This document shows, piece by piece, positions 1 through 11,923 of a DNA stretch of 64,000 nt. The notes under the pieces were generated by a model, which made no database searches, had not been told where the DNA came from, and worked only from the letters and a program-made list of their open reading frames with translations. The DNA comes from Chamaea fasciata. Its lineage: Eukaryota > Chordata > Aves > Passeriformes > Sylviidae. The DNA is taken from NCBI GenBank assembly GCA_029207755.1, contig JARCOQ010000077.1:394907-458906 (forward strand). The letters run 5' to 3'. Position 1 is the stretch's first letter, and each line of letters opens with the position of its first letter. The position numbers were made by a program, and so were the translations under genes.

Positions 1-2770
1 TGGCCGAGGCCTGGTGCCCGGCAGAGGGAGTTGGGCACAAAGGATGGCCTGTTTCCAGGGGTAAGTAAAGTTAGCTGCCCAGGTGCTTGGTGTCAGTTTG
101 TAGGAGGCCTTTGGCCCTCCAAGGGAAGCTAGTCTTCCAGTTTGTGGCTGCTTGCATCTGGAAGAAATCCTGTTCTATTTGGGAATGTAGGTGGCCGAGG
201 CCTGCTGCCCGGCAGAGGGAGTTGGGCACAAAGGATGGCCTGTTTCCAGAGTTAAGGGAAGTCAGCTGCCCAGGTGCCTGATGTCAGTTTGTAGGAGGCC
301 TTTGGCCCTCTAAGTTAAGCTAGTCTTCCAGTTTGTGGCAGCTTGCATCTTGAAGAAATCCTGTTCCGTTCGGGATTGTAGGTGGCCGAGGCCAGGTGCC
401 CGGCAGGGGTAGAAGGGCACAAAGGATGGCCTGTTTCCAGGGGTAAGTAAAGTTAGCTGCCCAGGTGCCTGATTTCAGTTTGTAGGAGGCCTTTGGCCCT
501 CCATGGGAAGCTAGTCTTCCAGATTGTGGCAGCTTGCATCTGGAAGAAATGCTGTTCTGCTCATGATTGTAGGTTGTCGAGGCCAGGTGCCCGGCAGAGG
601 GAGTTGGGCACAAATGATGGCCTGTTTCCAGGGGTAAGTACAGTCAGCTGCCCAGGTGCCTGATGTCAGTTTGTAGCAGGCCTTTGGCCCTCCATGGGAA
701 GCCAGGCTTCCAGCTTGTGGCAGCTTGCATCTGGAAGAAATCCTGTTCCGTTCGGCATTGTAGGTGTCCGGAGCCGGGTGCCCGGCAGAGGGAGTTGGGC
801 ACAAAGGATGGCCTGTTTCCAGGGGTAAGTAAAGTCAGCTGCCCAGGTGTCTGATGTCAGTTTGTAGTAGGCCTTTGGCTTTTCAAGGGAAACTAGTCTT
901 CCAGTTTGTGGCAGCTTGCATCTGGAAGAAATCCTGTTCCATTCGGGATTGTAGGTGGCCGAGGCCTGGTGCCTGGCAGAGGGAGTTGGGCACAAATGAT
1001 GGCCTGTTTGCAGGGGTAAGTAAAGTCAGCTGCCCAGGTGCCTGATGTCAGTTTGTAGGAGGCCTTTGGCCCTCCAAGGGGAGCTAGTCTTCCAGTTTGT
1101 GGCAGCTTGCATCTGGAAGAAATCCTGTTCCATTCGGGATTGTAGGTGGCCGAGGCCTGGTGTCGGGCAGAGGGAGTTGGGCACAAATGATGGCCTGTTT
1201 CCAGGGGTAAGTAAAGTCAGCTGCCCAGGTGCCTGATGTCAGTTTGTAGGAGGCCTTTGGCCCTCCATAGAAGCTAGTCTTCCAGCTTGTGGCAGCTTGC
1301 ATCTGGAAGAAATCCTATTCCGATTGGGATTGTAGGTGGCCGAGGCCAGGTGCCCAGCAGAGGGAGTTGGGAACAAAGGATGGCCTGTTTCCAGAGGTAA
1401 GTAAATTTAGCTGCCCAGGTGCCTGATGTCAGTTTGTAGGAGGCCTTTGGCCCTCCATGGGAAGCCAGGTTTCCAGCTTGTGGCAGCTTGCATCTGGAAG
1501 AAATCCTGTTCCGTTCCCGATTGTAGGTGGCCGAGGCCAGGTGCCCGGCAGAGGGAGTTGGGCACAAATGATGGCCTGTTTCCAGGGGTAAGGAAAGTCA
1601 GCTGCCCAGGTGCCTGATGTCAGATTGTAGGAGGCCTTTGGCCCTCCAAGGGAAGCTAGTCTTCCAGCTTGTGGCAGCTTGCATCTGGAAGAAATCTTGT
1701 TCCGTTTTGGATTGTAGGTGGCCGAGGCCTGGTGCCCGGCAGAGGGAGTTGGGCACAAATGATGGCCTGTTTCCAGGGGTAAGTAAAGTCAGCTGCCCAG
1801 GTGCCTGATGTCAGTTTGTAGGAGGCCATTGGCCCTCCAAGAGCAGCCAGGCTTCCAGTTTGTGGCAGCTTGCATCTGGAAGAAATCCTGTTCCGTTTGG
1901 GATCGTAGGTGGCCGAGGCCTGGTGTCCGGCTAAGGGAGTTGGGAACAAAGAATGGCCTGTTTCCAGGGGTATGTAAAGTTAGCTGCCCAGGTGCCTGAT
2001 GTCAGTTTGTAGGAGGCCTTTGGCCCTCCAAGGGAAGCAACTCTTCATGTTTTTGGCTGCTTGCATCTGGAAGAAATCCTGTTCTATTTGGGAATGTAGG
2101 TGGCCGAGGCCAGGTGCCCGGCAGAGGGAGTTGGTCAGAAAGGATGGCCTGTTTCCAGGGGTAAGTAAAGTCAGCTGCCCAGGTGCCTGATGTCAGTTTG
2201 TAGGAGGCCTTTGGCCCTCCAAGGGAAGCCAGGCTTCCAGCTTGTGGCAGCTTGCATCTGGAAGAAATCCTGTTCCTTTCGGGGTTGTAGGTGGCCGGAG
2301 CCGGGTGCCCTGCTGAAGGAGTAGGGAACAAAGGATGGCCTGTTTCAAGGGGTAAGTAAAGTCAGCTGCCCAGGTGCCTGATGTCAGTTTGTAGGAGGCC
2401 TTTGGCCATCCAAGGGAAGCAAGTCTACCAGTTTGTGGCAGCTTGCATCTGGAAGAAATCCTGTTCCATTCGGGATTGAAGGTGGCCGAGGCCAGGTGCC
2501 CGGCAGAGGGAGTTGGGCACAAATGATGGCCTGTTTCCAGGGGTAAGTAAAGTTAGCTGCCCAGGTGCCTGGTGTCAGTTTGTAGGAGGCCTTTGGCCCT
2601 CCAAGAGAAGCTAGTCTTCCAGTTTGTGGCAGCTTGCATCTTGAAGAAATGCTGTTCTGCTCGGGAATGTAGGTGGCCGAGGCCAGGTGCCTGGCAGAGG
2701 GAGTTGGGCAAAAAGGATGGCCTGTTTCCAGGGGGAAGTAAAGTCAGCTGCCCAGGTGCCTGATGTCAGT
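1..2770. repeat. HOR-A copy 1, 22-monomer spacing, cut by window start
   Basis: The first base of the window matches position 4201, and the match continues monomer by monomer. Shared private variants include the GTG in place of ATG at position 90, GATTTCAG at 471-478, the pair at 663 and 854 with GTTTGCAGGGG, the shortened monomer at 1236, and ATGTTTTTGGCTG at about 2047. The spacing is 4,200 bp (22 monomers) at first, then 24 and then 23 monomers because of gains and losses in copy 2. Homology to copy 2 ends near 2770. The true left end lies outside the window. Confidence 0.9.
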
Positions 2771-4200
2771 TTGTAGGAGGCCTTTTGCCCTGCAAGGGAA
2801 GCTAGTCTTCCAGTTTGTGGCAGCTTGCATCTGGAAGAAATGCTGTTCTGCTCATGATTGTAGGTGGCCGAGGCCAGGTGCCCGGCAGAGGGAGTTGGGC
2901 ACAAAGGATGGCCTGTTTCCAGGGGTAAGTAAAGTCAGCTGCCCAGGTGCCTGATGTCAGTTTGCAGGTGGCTATTGTTCCTCCATGGGATGCCAGGCTT
3001 CCAGCTTGTGGCTGCTTGCATCTGGAAGTAATCCTGTTCCGTTCGGGATTGTAGGTGTCCGAGGCCAGGTGCCCGGCAGAAAGACTTGGGCACAAAGGAT
3101 GTCCTGTTTCCAGGGGTAAGTACAGTCAGCTGCCCAGGTGCCTGATGTCAGTTTTTAGGAGGCCTTTGGCCCTCCAAGGGAAGCCAGTCTTCCACTTTGT
3201 GGCAGCTTGCATCTGGAAGAAATCCTGTTCCGTTCGGGATTGTAGGTGGCCGAGGCCAGGTGCCCGGCAGAGGGAGTTGGGCACAAATGATGGCCTGTTT
3301 CCAGGGTTTAGTAAAGTCAGCTGCCCAGGTGTCTGATGTCAGTTTGTAGCAGGCCTTTGACCCACCATGGGAAGCCTGGCTTCCAGCTTGTGGCAGCTTG
3401 CATCTGGAAGAAATGCTGATCCGTTCGGGATTGTAGGTGGCCGAGGCCAGGTGCCCGTCAGAGGAAATTGGGCACAAATGATGGCCTGTTTTTAGGGGTA
3501 AGTAAAGTCAGCTGCCCAGGTGCCTGATGTCAGTTTGTAAGAGGCCTTTGGCCCTCCAAGGGAAGCCAGGCTTCCAGCTTGTGGCAGCTTGCATCTGGAA
3601 GAAATCCTGTTCCGTTTGGGATTGTAGGTGGCCGAGGCCTGGTGCCCGGCAGAGGGAGTTGGGCACAAATGATGGCCTGTTTCCAGGGGTAAGTAAAGTC
3701 AGCTGCCCAGGTGCCTGATGTCAGTTTGTAGGAGGCCTTTGGCCCTGCAAGGGAAGCTAGTCTTCCAGTTTGTGGCAGCTTGCATCTGGAAGAAATCCTG
3801 TTCCGTTCGGGATTGTAGGTGGCCGAGGCCAGGTGCCCGGCAGAGGAGTTGGGCACAAAGGATGACCTGTTTCCAGGGGTAAGTAAAGTTAGCTGCCCAG
3901 GTGCCTGATGTCAGTTCGTAGGAGGCCTTTGGCCCTCCAAGGGAAGCAAGTCTTCCAGTTTGTGGCAGCTTGCATCTTGAAGAAATGCTGTTCTGCTCAT
4001 GATTGTAGGTGGCCGAGGCCTGGTGCCCGGCAGAGGGAGTTGGGCACAAATGATGGCCTGTTTCCAGGGGTAAGTAAAGTCAGCTGCCCAGGTGCCTGAT
4101 GTCAGTTTGTAGGAGGCCTTTGGCCCTCCATGGGAAGCCAGGCTTCCAGGTTGTGGCAGCTTGCATCTGGACGAAATCCTGTTTCGTTTGGGATAGTAGG
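2771..4200. repeat. Linking monomers between HOR-A copies
   Basis: About seven and a half monomers complete the first 22-monomer period but are not repeated after copy 2. The monomer at 2763, with the unusual GGCCTTTTGCCCTGC, is followed by the variant T-type monomer at 2954; the same pair in the same order recurs at 23379 and 23570. The monomer at 3718 is one base short (GCAGAGGAGTTGGG near 3841). Confidence 0.8.
2954..3144. repeat. T-type monomer class (representative)
   Basis: This class replaces the usual GTAGGAGGCCTTTGGCCCTCC segment with GCAGGTGGCTATTGTTCC and carries GGGATGCC, GTGGCTGCTTGC and GGAAGTAATCC. Sixteen copies start at 2954, 22997, 23570, 26241, 28721, 30822, 31013, 32350, 35213, 37504, 39414, 41705, 44952, 46481, 51450 and 51641. 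The rest of the monomer is ordinary. The clustered changes in about 90 bp suggest gene-conversion-like replacement from a diverged lineage. The inverted repeat and the AGGCCT site are lost in this class, and so is the ATG reading frame. Confidence 0.9.
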
Positions 4201-5244
4201 TGGCCGAGGCCTGGTGCCCGGCAGAGGGAGTTGGGCACAAAGGATGGCCTGTTTCCAGGGGTAAGTAAAGTTAGCTGCCCAGGTGCTTGGTGTCAGTTTG
4301 TAGGAGGCCTTTGGCCCTCCAAGGGAAGCTAGTCTTCCAGTTTGTGGCTGCTTGCATCTGGAAGAAATCCTGTTCTATTTGGGAATGTAGGTGGCCGAGG
4401 CCTGCTGCCCGGCAGAGGGAGTTGGGCACAAAGGATGGCCTGTTTCCAGAGTTAAGGGAAGTCAGCTGCCCAGGTGCCTGATGTCAGTTTGTAGGAGGCC
4501 TTTGGCCCTCTAAGGGAAGCTAGTCTTCCAGTTTGTGGCAGCTTGCATCTTGAAGAAATCCTGTTCCGTTCGGGATTGTAGGTGGCCGAGGCCAGGTGCC
4601 CGGCAGGGGTAGAAGGGCACAAAGGATGGCCTGTTTCCAGGGGTAAGTAAAGTTAGCTGCCCAGGTGCCTGATTTCAGTTTGTAGGAGGCCTTTGGCCCT
4701 CCATGGGAAGCTAGTCTTCCAGATTGTGGCAGCTTGCATCTGGAAGAAATGCTGTTCTGCTCATGATTGTAGGTTGTCGAGGCCAGGTGCCCGGCAGAGG
4801 GAGTTGGGCACAAATGATGGCCTGTTTCCAGGGGTAAGTAAAGTCAGCTGCCCAGGTGCCTGATGTCAGTTTGTAGCAGGCCTTTGGCCCTCCATGGGAA
4901 GCCAGGCTTCCAGCTTGTGGCAGCTTGCATCTGGAAGAAATCCTGTTCCGTTCGGCATTGTAGGTGTCCGGAGCCGGGTGCCCGGCAGAGGGAGTTGGGC
5001 AAAAAGGATGGCCTGTTTCCAGGGGTAAGTAAAGTCAGCTGCCCAGGTGTCTGATGTCAGTTTGTAGTAGGCCTTTGGCTTTTCAAGGGAAACTAGTCTT
5101 CCAGTTTGTGGCAGCTTGCATCTGGAAGAAATCCTGTTCCATTCGGGATTGTAGGTGGCCGAGGCCTGGTGCCTGGCAGAGGGAGTTGGGCACAAATGAT
5201 GGCCTGTTTGCAGGGGTAAGTAAAGTCAGCTGCCCAGGTGCCTG

Positions 5245-5626
5245 ATGTCAGTTTGTAGGAGGCCTTTGGCCCTCCAAGAGCAGCCAGGCTTCCAGCTTGT
5301 GGTATCTTGCATCTTGAAGAAATCCTGTTCCGTTTGGGATCGTAGGTGGCCGAGGCCTGGTGCCCGGCAGAGGGAGTTGGGCACAAATGATGGCCTGTTT
5401 CCAGGGGTAAGTAAAGTCAGCTGCCCAGGTGCCTGATGTCAGTTTGTAGTAGGCCTTTGGCTTTTCAAGGGAAACTAGTCTTCCAGATTGTGGCAGCTTG
5501 CATCGCGAAGAAATCCTGTTCCGTTCGGGATTGTAGGTGTCCGATGCCAGGTGCCCGGCAGAAAGAGTTGGGCACAAAGGATGGCCTCTTTCCAGGGGTA
5601 AGTAAAGTCAGCTGCCCAGGTGCCTG
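5245..5626. repeat. Two-monomer insertion in HOR-A copy 2
   Basis: Two monomers here have no counterpart between 1044 and 1045 in copy 1. The first carries CAAGAGCAGCC and GTGGTATCTTGCATC. The second has GTAGTAGGCCTTTGGC and the TCGCGA variant. The same ordered pair recurs, slightly diverged, at 23951-24330, so it was taken as a unit from elsewhere in the array. Confidence 0.82.
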
Positions 5627-6198
5627 ATGTCAGTTTGTAGGAGGCCTTTGGCCCTCCAAGGGGAGCTAGTCTTCCAGTTTGTGGCAGCTTGCATCTGGAA
5701 GAAATCCTGTTCCATTCGGGATTGTAGGTGGCCGAGGCCTGGTGTCGGGCAGAGGGAGTTGGGCACAAATGATGGCCTGTTTCCAGGGGTAAGTAAAGTC
5801 AGCTGCCCAGGTGCCTGATGTCAGTTTGTAGGAGGCCTTTGGCCCTCCATAGAAGCTAGTCTTCCAGCTTGTGGCAGCTTGCATCTGGAAGAAATCCTAT
5901 TCCGATTGGGATTGTAGGTGGCCGAGGCCAGGTGCCCAGCAGAGGGAGTTGGGAACAAAGGATGGCCTGTTTCCAGAGGTAAGTAAATTTAGCTGCCCAG
6001 GTGCCTGATGTCAGTTTGTAGGAGGCCTTTGGCCCTCCATGGGAAGCCAGGTTTCCAGCTTGTGGCAGCTTGCATCTGGAAGAAATCCTGTTCCGTTCCC
6101 GATTGTAGGTGGCCGAGGCCAGGTGCCCGGCAGAGGGAGTTGGGCACAAATGATGGCCTGTTTCCAGGGGTAAGGAAAGTCAGCTGCCCAGGTGCCTG

Positions 6199-6389
6199 AT
6201 GTCAGATTGTAGGAGGCCTTTGGCCCTCCAAGGGAAGCTAGTCTTCCAGCTTGTGGAAGCTTGCATCTGGAAGAAATCTTGTTCCGTTTTGGATTGTAGG
6301 TGGCCGAGGCCTGGTGCCCGGCAGAGGGAGTTGGGAACAAAGAATGGCCTGTTTCCAGGGGTATGTAAAGTTAGCTGCCCAGGTGCCTG
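6199..6389. repeat. Hybrid monomer from unequal exchange
   Basis: The first two thirds match the monomer at 1617 (CAGATTGTAGG at the start, CCGTTTTGGATTG). The end matches the following monomer at 1808 (GGGAACAAAGAATGG and GTATGTAAAGTT). The switch lies in the shared stretch near 6320-6336. One monomer's worth of DNA is missing compared with copy 1, as expected from a deletion by homologous exchange between neighbouring monomers. Confidence 0.88.
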
Positions 6390-7344
6390 ATGTCAGTTTG
6401 TAGGAGGCCTTTGGCCCTCCAAGGGAAGCAACTCTTCATGTTTTTGGCTGCTTGCATCTGGAAGAAATCCTGTTCTATTTGGGAATGTAGGTGGCCGAGG
6501 CCAGGTGCCCGGCAGAGGGAGTTGGTCAGAAAGGATGGCCTGTTTCCAGGGGTAAGTAAAGTCAGCTGCCCAGGTGCCTGATGTCAGTTTGTAGGAGGCC
6601 TTTGGCCCTCCAAGGGAAGCCAGGCTTCCAGCTTGTGGCAGCTTGCATCTGGAAGAAATCCTGTTCCTTTCGGGGTTGTAGGTGGCCGGAGCCGGGTGCC
6701 CTGCTGAAGGAGTAGGGAACAAAGGATGGCCTGTTTCAAGGGGTAAGTAAAGTCAGCTGCCCAGGTGCCTGATGTCAGTTTGTAGGAGGCCTTTGGCCAT
6801 CCAAGGGAAGCAAGTCTACCAGTTTGTGGCAGCTTGCATCTGGAAGAAATCCTGTTCCATTCGGGATTGAAGGTGGCCGAGGCCAGGTGCCCGGCAGAGG
6901 GAGTTGGGCACAAATGATGGCCTGTTTCCAGGGGTAAGTAAAGTTAGCTGCCCAGGTGCCTGGTGTCAGTTTGTAGGAGGCCTTTGGCCCTCCAAGAGAA
7001 GCTAGTCTTCCAGTTTGTGGCAGCTTGCATCTTGAAGAAATGCTGTTCTGCTCGGGAATGTAGGTGGCCGAGGTCAGGTGCCTGGCAGAGGGAGTTGGGC
7101 AAAAAGGATGGCCTGTTTCCAGGGGGAAGTAAAGTCAGCTGCCCAGGTGCCTGATGTCAGTTTGTAGAAGGCCTTTGGCCCTCCATGGGAAGCCAGGCTT
7201 CCAGCTTGTGGCAGCTTGCATCTGGAAGAAATCCTGTTCCGTTCGGGATTGTAGGTGGCCGAGGCCAAGTGCCCGGCGGAGGAAATTGGGCACAAATGAT
7301 GGCCTGTTTCCAGGGCGAAGTAAAGTCAGCTGCCCAGGTGCCTG

Positions 7345-8488
7345 ATGTCAGTTTGTAGGAGGCCTTTGGCCCTCCAAGGGAAGCCAGGCTTCCAGCTTGT
7401 GGCAGCTTGCATCTGGAAGAAATCCTGTTCCGTTTGGGATTGTAGGTGGCCGAGGCCTGGTGCCCGGCAGAGGGAGTTCGGCACAAATGATGGCCTGTTT
7501 CCAGGGGTAAGTAAAGTCAGCTGCCCAGGTGCCTGATGTCAGTTTGTAGTAGGCCTTTGGCTTTTCAAGGGAAACTAGTCTTCCAGTTTGTGGCAGCTTG
7601 CATCTGGAAGAAATCCTGTTCCATTCGGGATTGTAGGTGGCCGAGGCCAGGTGCCTGGCAGAGGGAGTTGGACACAAATGATGGCCTGTTTCCAGGGGTA
7701 AGTAAAGTCAGCTGCCCAGGTGCCTGATGTCAGTTTGTAGGAGGCCTTTGGCCCTCCATGGGAAGCCAGGCTTCCAGCTTGTGGCAGCTTGCATCTGGAA
7801 GAAATCCTGTTCCGTTTGGGATTGTAGGTGGCCGAGGCCTGGTGCCCGGCAGAGGGAGTTGGGCACAAATGATGGCCTGTTTCCAGGGGTAAGTAAAGTC
7901 AGCTGCCCAGGTGCCTGATGTCAGTTTGTAGGAGGCCTTTGGCCCTTCAAGGGAAACTAGTCTTCCAGTTTGTGGCAGCTTGCATCTGGAAGAAATCCTG
8001 TTCCTTTCGGGATTGTAGGTGGCCGAGGCCAGGTGCCCGGCAGAGGGAGTTGGGCACAAAGATGGCCTGTTTCCAGGGGTAAGTAAAGTCAGCTGCCCAG
8101 GTGCCTGATGTCAGTTTGTAGGAGGCCTTTAGCCCTGCAAGGGAAGCTAGTCTTCCAGTTTGTGGCAGCTTGCATCTGGAAGAAATCCTGTTCCGTTCGG
8201 GATTGTAGGTGGCCGAGGCCAGGTGCCCGGCAGAGGGAGTTGGGAACAAAGGATGGCCTGTTTCCAGGGTAAGTAAAGTTAGCTGCCCAGGTGCCTGATG
8301 TCAGTTTGTAGGAGGCCTTTGGCCCTCCAAGGGGAGCTAGTCTTCCAGTTTGTGGCAGCTTGCATCTGGAAGAAATGCTGTTCTCCTCATGATTGTAGGT
8401 GGCCGAGGCCAGGTGCCCGGCAGAGGGAGTTGGGCACAAATGATGGCCTGTTTCCAGGGGTAAGGTAAGTCAGCTGCCCAGGTGCCTG
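7345..8488. repeat. HOR-B, 10-monomer repeat, left copy
   Basis: Six monomers match those at 9252-10396 in order, at a spacing of 1,907 bp (10 monomers). Shared markers include GTAGTAGGCCTTTGGCTTTTC at 7550 and 9457, the one-base-short monomers near 8060 and 9966, and TTTAGCCCTGCAAGG at 8129 and 10035. A base missing from CAGGGGTAAG near 8268 is private to this copy. The monomer at 7154 just before it is a HOR-A/HOR-B junction monomer. Confidence 0.82.
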
Positions 8489-9633
8489 ATGTCAGTTTGT
8501 AGAAGGCCTTTGGCCCTCCATGGGAAGCCAGGCTTCCAGCTTGTGGCAGCTTGCATCTGGAAGAAATCCTGTTCCGTTCGGGATTGTAGGTGGCCGAGGC
8601 CAGGTGCCCGGCAGAGGAAATTGGGCACAAAGGACGGCCTGTTTCCAGGGGTAAGTAAAGTCAGCTGCCCAGGTGCCTGATGTCAGTTTGTAGGAGGTTT
8701 TTGGCCCTCCAAGGGAAGCCAGGCTTCCAGCTTGTGGCAGCTTGCATCTTGAAGAAATCCTGTTCCGTTTGGGATTGTAGGTGGCCGAGGCCTGGTGCCC
8801 GGCAGAAGGAGTTGGGCACAAATGATGGACTGTTTCCAGGGGTAAGTAAAGTCAGCTGCCCAGGTGCCTGATGTCAGTTTGTAGGAGGCCTTTGGCCCTC
8901 CACTGGAAGCCAGGCTTCCAGCTTGTGGCAGCTTGCATCTGGAAGAAATCCTGTTTCGTTCGGGATTGTAGGTGTCCGGAGCCGGGTGCCCTGCTGAGGG
9001 AGTAGGGAACAAATGATGGCCTGTTTCCAAGGGTTAGTAAAGTCAGCTGCCCAGGTGTCTGATGTCAGTTTGTAGCAGGCCTTTGGCCCTCCATTAGAAG
9101 CCTGGCTTCCAGCTTGTGGCAGCTTGCATCTGGAAGAAATCCTGTTCCGTTCGGGATTGTAGGTGGCCAATGCCAGGTGCCCGGCAGAGGAAATTGGGCA
9201 CAAAGACGGCCTGTTTCCAGGGGTAAGTAAAGTCAGCTGCCCAGGTGCCTGATGTCAGTTTGTAGGAGGCCTTTGGCCCTCCAAGGGAAGCCAGGCTTCC
9301 AGCTTGTGGCAGCTTGCATCTGGAAGAAATCCTGTTCCGTTTGGGATCGTAGGTGGCCGAGGCCTGGTGCCCGGCAGAGGGATTTGGGCACAAATGATGG
9401 CCTGTTTCCAGGGGTAAGTAAAGTCAGCTGCCCAGGTGCCTGATGTCAGTTTGTAGTAGGCCTTTGGCTTTTCAAGGGAAACTAGTCTTCCAGTTTGTGG
9501 CAGCTTGCATCTGGAAGAAATCCTGTTCCATTCGAGATTGTAGGTGGCCGAGGCCAGGTGCCTGGCAGAGGGAGTTGGGCACAAATGATGGCCTGTTTCC
9601 AGGGGTAAGTAAAGTCAGCTGCCCAGGTGCCTG
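8489..9633. repeat. HOR-B, 12-monomer repeat, left copy
   Basis: Six monomers repeat at 10779-11923 with an offset of 2,290 bp. Shared private variants are GTAGGAGGTTTTTGGCCC at 8690, GATGGACTGTTTCC at 8824, the CCACTGGAAGCC monomer at 8871, and the CCATTAGAAGCCTGG monomer at 9062 with GGCCAATGCC. The last two monomers also form the start of the right copy of the 10-monomer repeat, so two exchange registers overlap here. Confidence 0.87.
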
Positions 9634-10396
9634 ATGTCAGTTTGTAGGAGGCCTTTGGCCCTCCATGGGAAGCCAGGCTTCCAGCTTGTGGCAGCTTGCA
9701 TCTGGAAGAAATCCTGTTCCGTTTGGGATTGTAGGTGGCCGAGGCCAGGTGCCCGGCAGAGGGAGTTGGGCACAAATGATGGCCTGTTTCCAGGGGTAAG
9801 TAAAGTCAGCTGCCCAGGTGCCTGATGTCAGTTTGTAGGAGGCCTTTGGCCCTTCAAGGGAAACTAGTTATCCAGTTTGTGGCAGCTTGCATCTGGAAGT
9901 AATCCTGTTCCATTCGGGATTGTAGGTGGCCGAGGCCAGGTGCCCGGCAGAGGGAGTTGGGCACAAAGATGGCCTGTTTCCAGGGGTAAGTAAAGTCAGC
10001 TGCCCAGGTGCCTGATGTCAGTTTGTAGGAGGCCTTTAGCCCTGCAAGGGAAGCTAGTCTTCCAGTTTGTGGCAGCTTGCATCTGGAAGAAATCCTGTTC
10101 CGTTCGGGATTGTAGGTGGCCGAGGCCAGGTGCCCGGCAGAGGGAGTTGGGAACAAAGGATGGCCTGTTTCCAGGGGTAAGTAAAGTTAGCTGCCCAGGT
10201 GCCTGATGTCAGTTTGTAGGAGGCCTTTGGCCCTCCAAGGGGAGCTAGTCTTCCAGTTTGTGGCAGCTTGCATCTGGAAGAAATGCTGTTCTGCTCATGA
10301 TTGTAGGTGGCCGAGGCCAGGTGCCCGGCAGAGGGAGTTGGGCACAAATGATGGCCTGTTTCCAGGGGTAAGTAAAGTCAGCTGCCCAGGTGTCTG
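9252..10396. repeat. HOR-B, 10-monomer repeat, right copy
   Basis: This is the right-hand partner of 7345-8488. It differs by a handful of substitutions, for example GTTATCCAG and GGAAGTAATCC at about 9868-9903. Its first two monomers overlap the end of the 12-monomer left copy. Confidence 0.8.
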
Positions 10397-10778
10397 ATGT
10401 CAGTTTGTTGCAGGCCTTTGGCCCTCCATGGGAAGCCAGGCTTCCAGCTTGTGGCAGCTTGCATCTGGAAGAAATGCTGTTCCGTTCGGGATTGTAGGTG
10501 GCCGAGGCCAGGTGCCCGGCAGAGGGAGTTGGGAACAAAGGATGGCCTGTTTCCAGGGGTAAGTAAAGTTAGCTGCCCAGGTGCCTGGTGTCAGTTTGTA
10601 GGAGGCCTTTGGCCCTCCAAGAGAAGCTAGTCTTCCAGTTTGTGGCAGCTTGCATCTTGAAGAAATGCTGTTCTGCTCGGGAATGTAGGTGGCCGAGGCC
10701 AGGTGCCTGGCGGAGGGAGTTGGGCACAAAGGATGGCCTGTTTCCAGGGGGAAGTAAAGTCAGCTGCCCAGGTGCCTG
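10397..10778. repeat. Two monomers joining HOR-B units
   Basis: The monomer at 10397 has GTTTGTTGCAGG. The monomer at 10588 has GTG in place of ATG, CTCGGGAATG and GGGGGAAGTAAAG, and it closely matches the monomers at 2572 and 6963 of HOR-A, showing exchange between the two neighbourhoods. Confidence 0.75.
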
Positions 10779-11923
10779 ATGTCAGTTTGTAGAAGGCCTT
10801 TGGCCCTCCATGGGAAGCCAGGCTTCCAGCTTGTGGCAGCTTGCATCTGGAAGAAATCCTGTTCCGTTCGGGATTGTAGGTGGCCGAGGCCAGGTGCCCG
10901 GCAGAGGAAATTGGGCACAAAGGACGGCCTGTTTCCAGGGGTAAGTAAAGTCAGCTGCCCAGGTGCCTGATGTCAGTTTGTAGGAGGTTTTTGGCCCTCC
11001 AAGGGAAGCCAGGCTTCCAGCTTGTGGCAGCTTGCATCTTGAAGAAATCCTGTTCCGTTTGGGATTGTAGGTGGCCGAGGCCTGGTGCCCGGCAGAGGGA
11101 GTTGGGCACAAATGATGGACTGTTTCCAGGGGTAAGTAAAGTCAGCTGCCCAGGTGCCTGATGTCAGTTTGTAGGAGGCCTTTGGCCCTCCACTGGAAGC
11201 CAGGCTTCCAGCTTGTGGCAGCTTGCATCTGGAAGAAATCCTGTTTCGTTCGGGATTGTAGGTGTCCGGAGCCGGGTGCCCTGCTGAGGGAGTAGGGAAC
11301 AAATGATGGCCTGTTTCCTAGGGTTAGTAAAGTCAGCTGCCCAGGTGTCTGATGTCAGTTTGTAGCAGGCCTTTGGCCATCCATTAGAAGCCTGGCTTCC
11401 AGCTTGTGGCAGCTTGCATCTGGAAGAAATCCTGTTCCGTTCGGGATTGTAGGTGGCCAATGCCAGGTGCCCGGCAGAGGAAATTGGGCACAAAGACGGC
11501 CTGTTTCCAGGGGTAAGTAAAGTCAGCTGCCCAGGTGCCTGATGTCAGTTTGTAGGAGGCCTTTGGCCCTCCAAGGGAAGCCAGGCTTCCAGCTTGTGGC
11601 AGCTTGCATCTGGAAGAAATCCTGTTCCGTTTGGGATTGTAGGTGGCCGAGGCCTGGTGCCCGGCAGAGGGAGTTGGGCACAAATGATGGCCTGTTTCCA
11701 GGGGTAAGTAAAGTCAGCTGCCCAGGTGCCTGATGTCAGTTTGTAGTAGGCCTTTGGCTTTTCAAGGGAAACTAGTCTTCCAGTTTGTGGCAGCTTGCAT
11801 CTGGAAGAAATCCTGTTCCATTCGAGATTGTAGGTGGCCGAGGCCAGGTGCCTGGCAGAGGGAGTTGGGCACAAATGATGGCCTGTTTCCAGGGGTAAGT
11901 AAAGTCAGCTGCCCAGGTGCCTG
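10779..11923. repeat. HOR-B, 12-monomer repeat, right copy
   Basis: This is a near-identical copy of 8489-9633. Small differences include GCCATCC in place of GCCCTCC near 11379. Homology ends at 11924, where a TCGCGA-type monomer replaces the one at 9634. Confidence 0.87.

Larger units (their letters stand above)
4201..7165. repeat. HOR-A copy 2
   Basis: This block repeats 1-2770 with near identity. Relative to copy 1 it has two additional monomers (5245-5626) inserted after the monomer at 5054, and it has lost one monomer by fusion at 6199. The offset therefore steps from 4,200 to 4,582 and then 4,391 bp, that is 22, 24 and 23 monomers. Homology to copy 1 stops in the first bases of the monomer at 7154, where copy 1 has a different monomer type. 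Confidence 0.9.

Noticed and set aside
87..281. Short + strand reading frames of about 63 codons in most monomers as genes
   Set aside because: They are the same repeat unit read again and again, have poor start context, change freely at all codon positions and show no domain.
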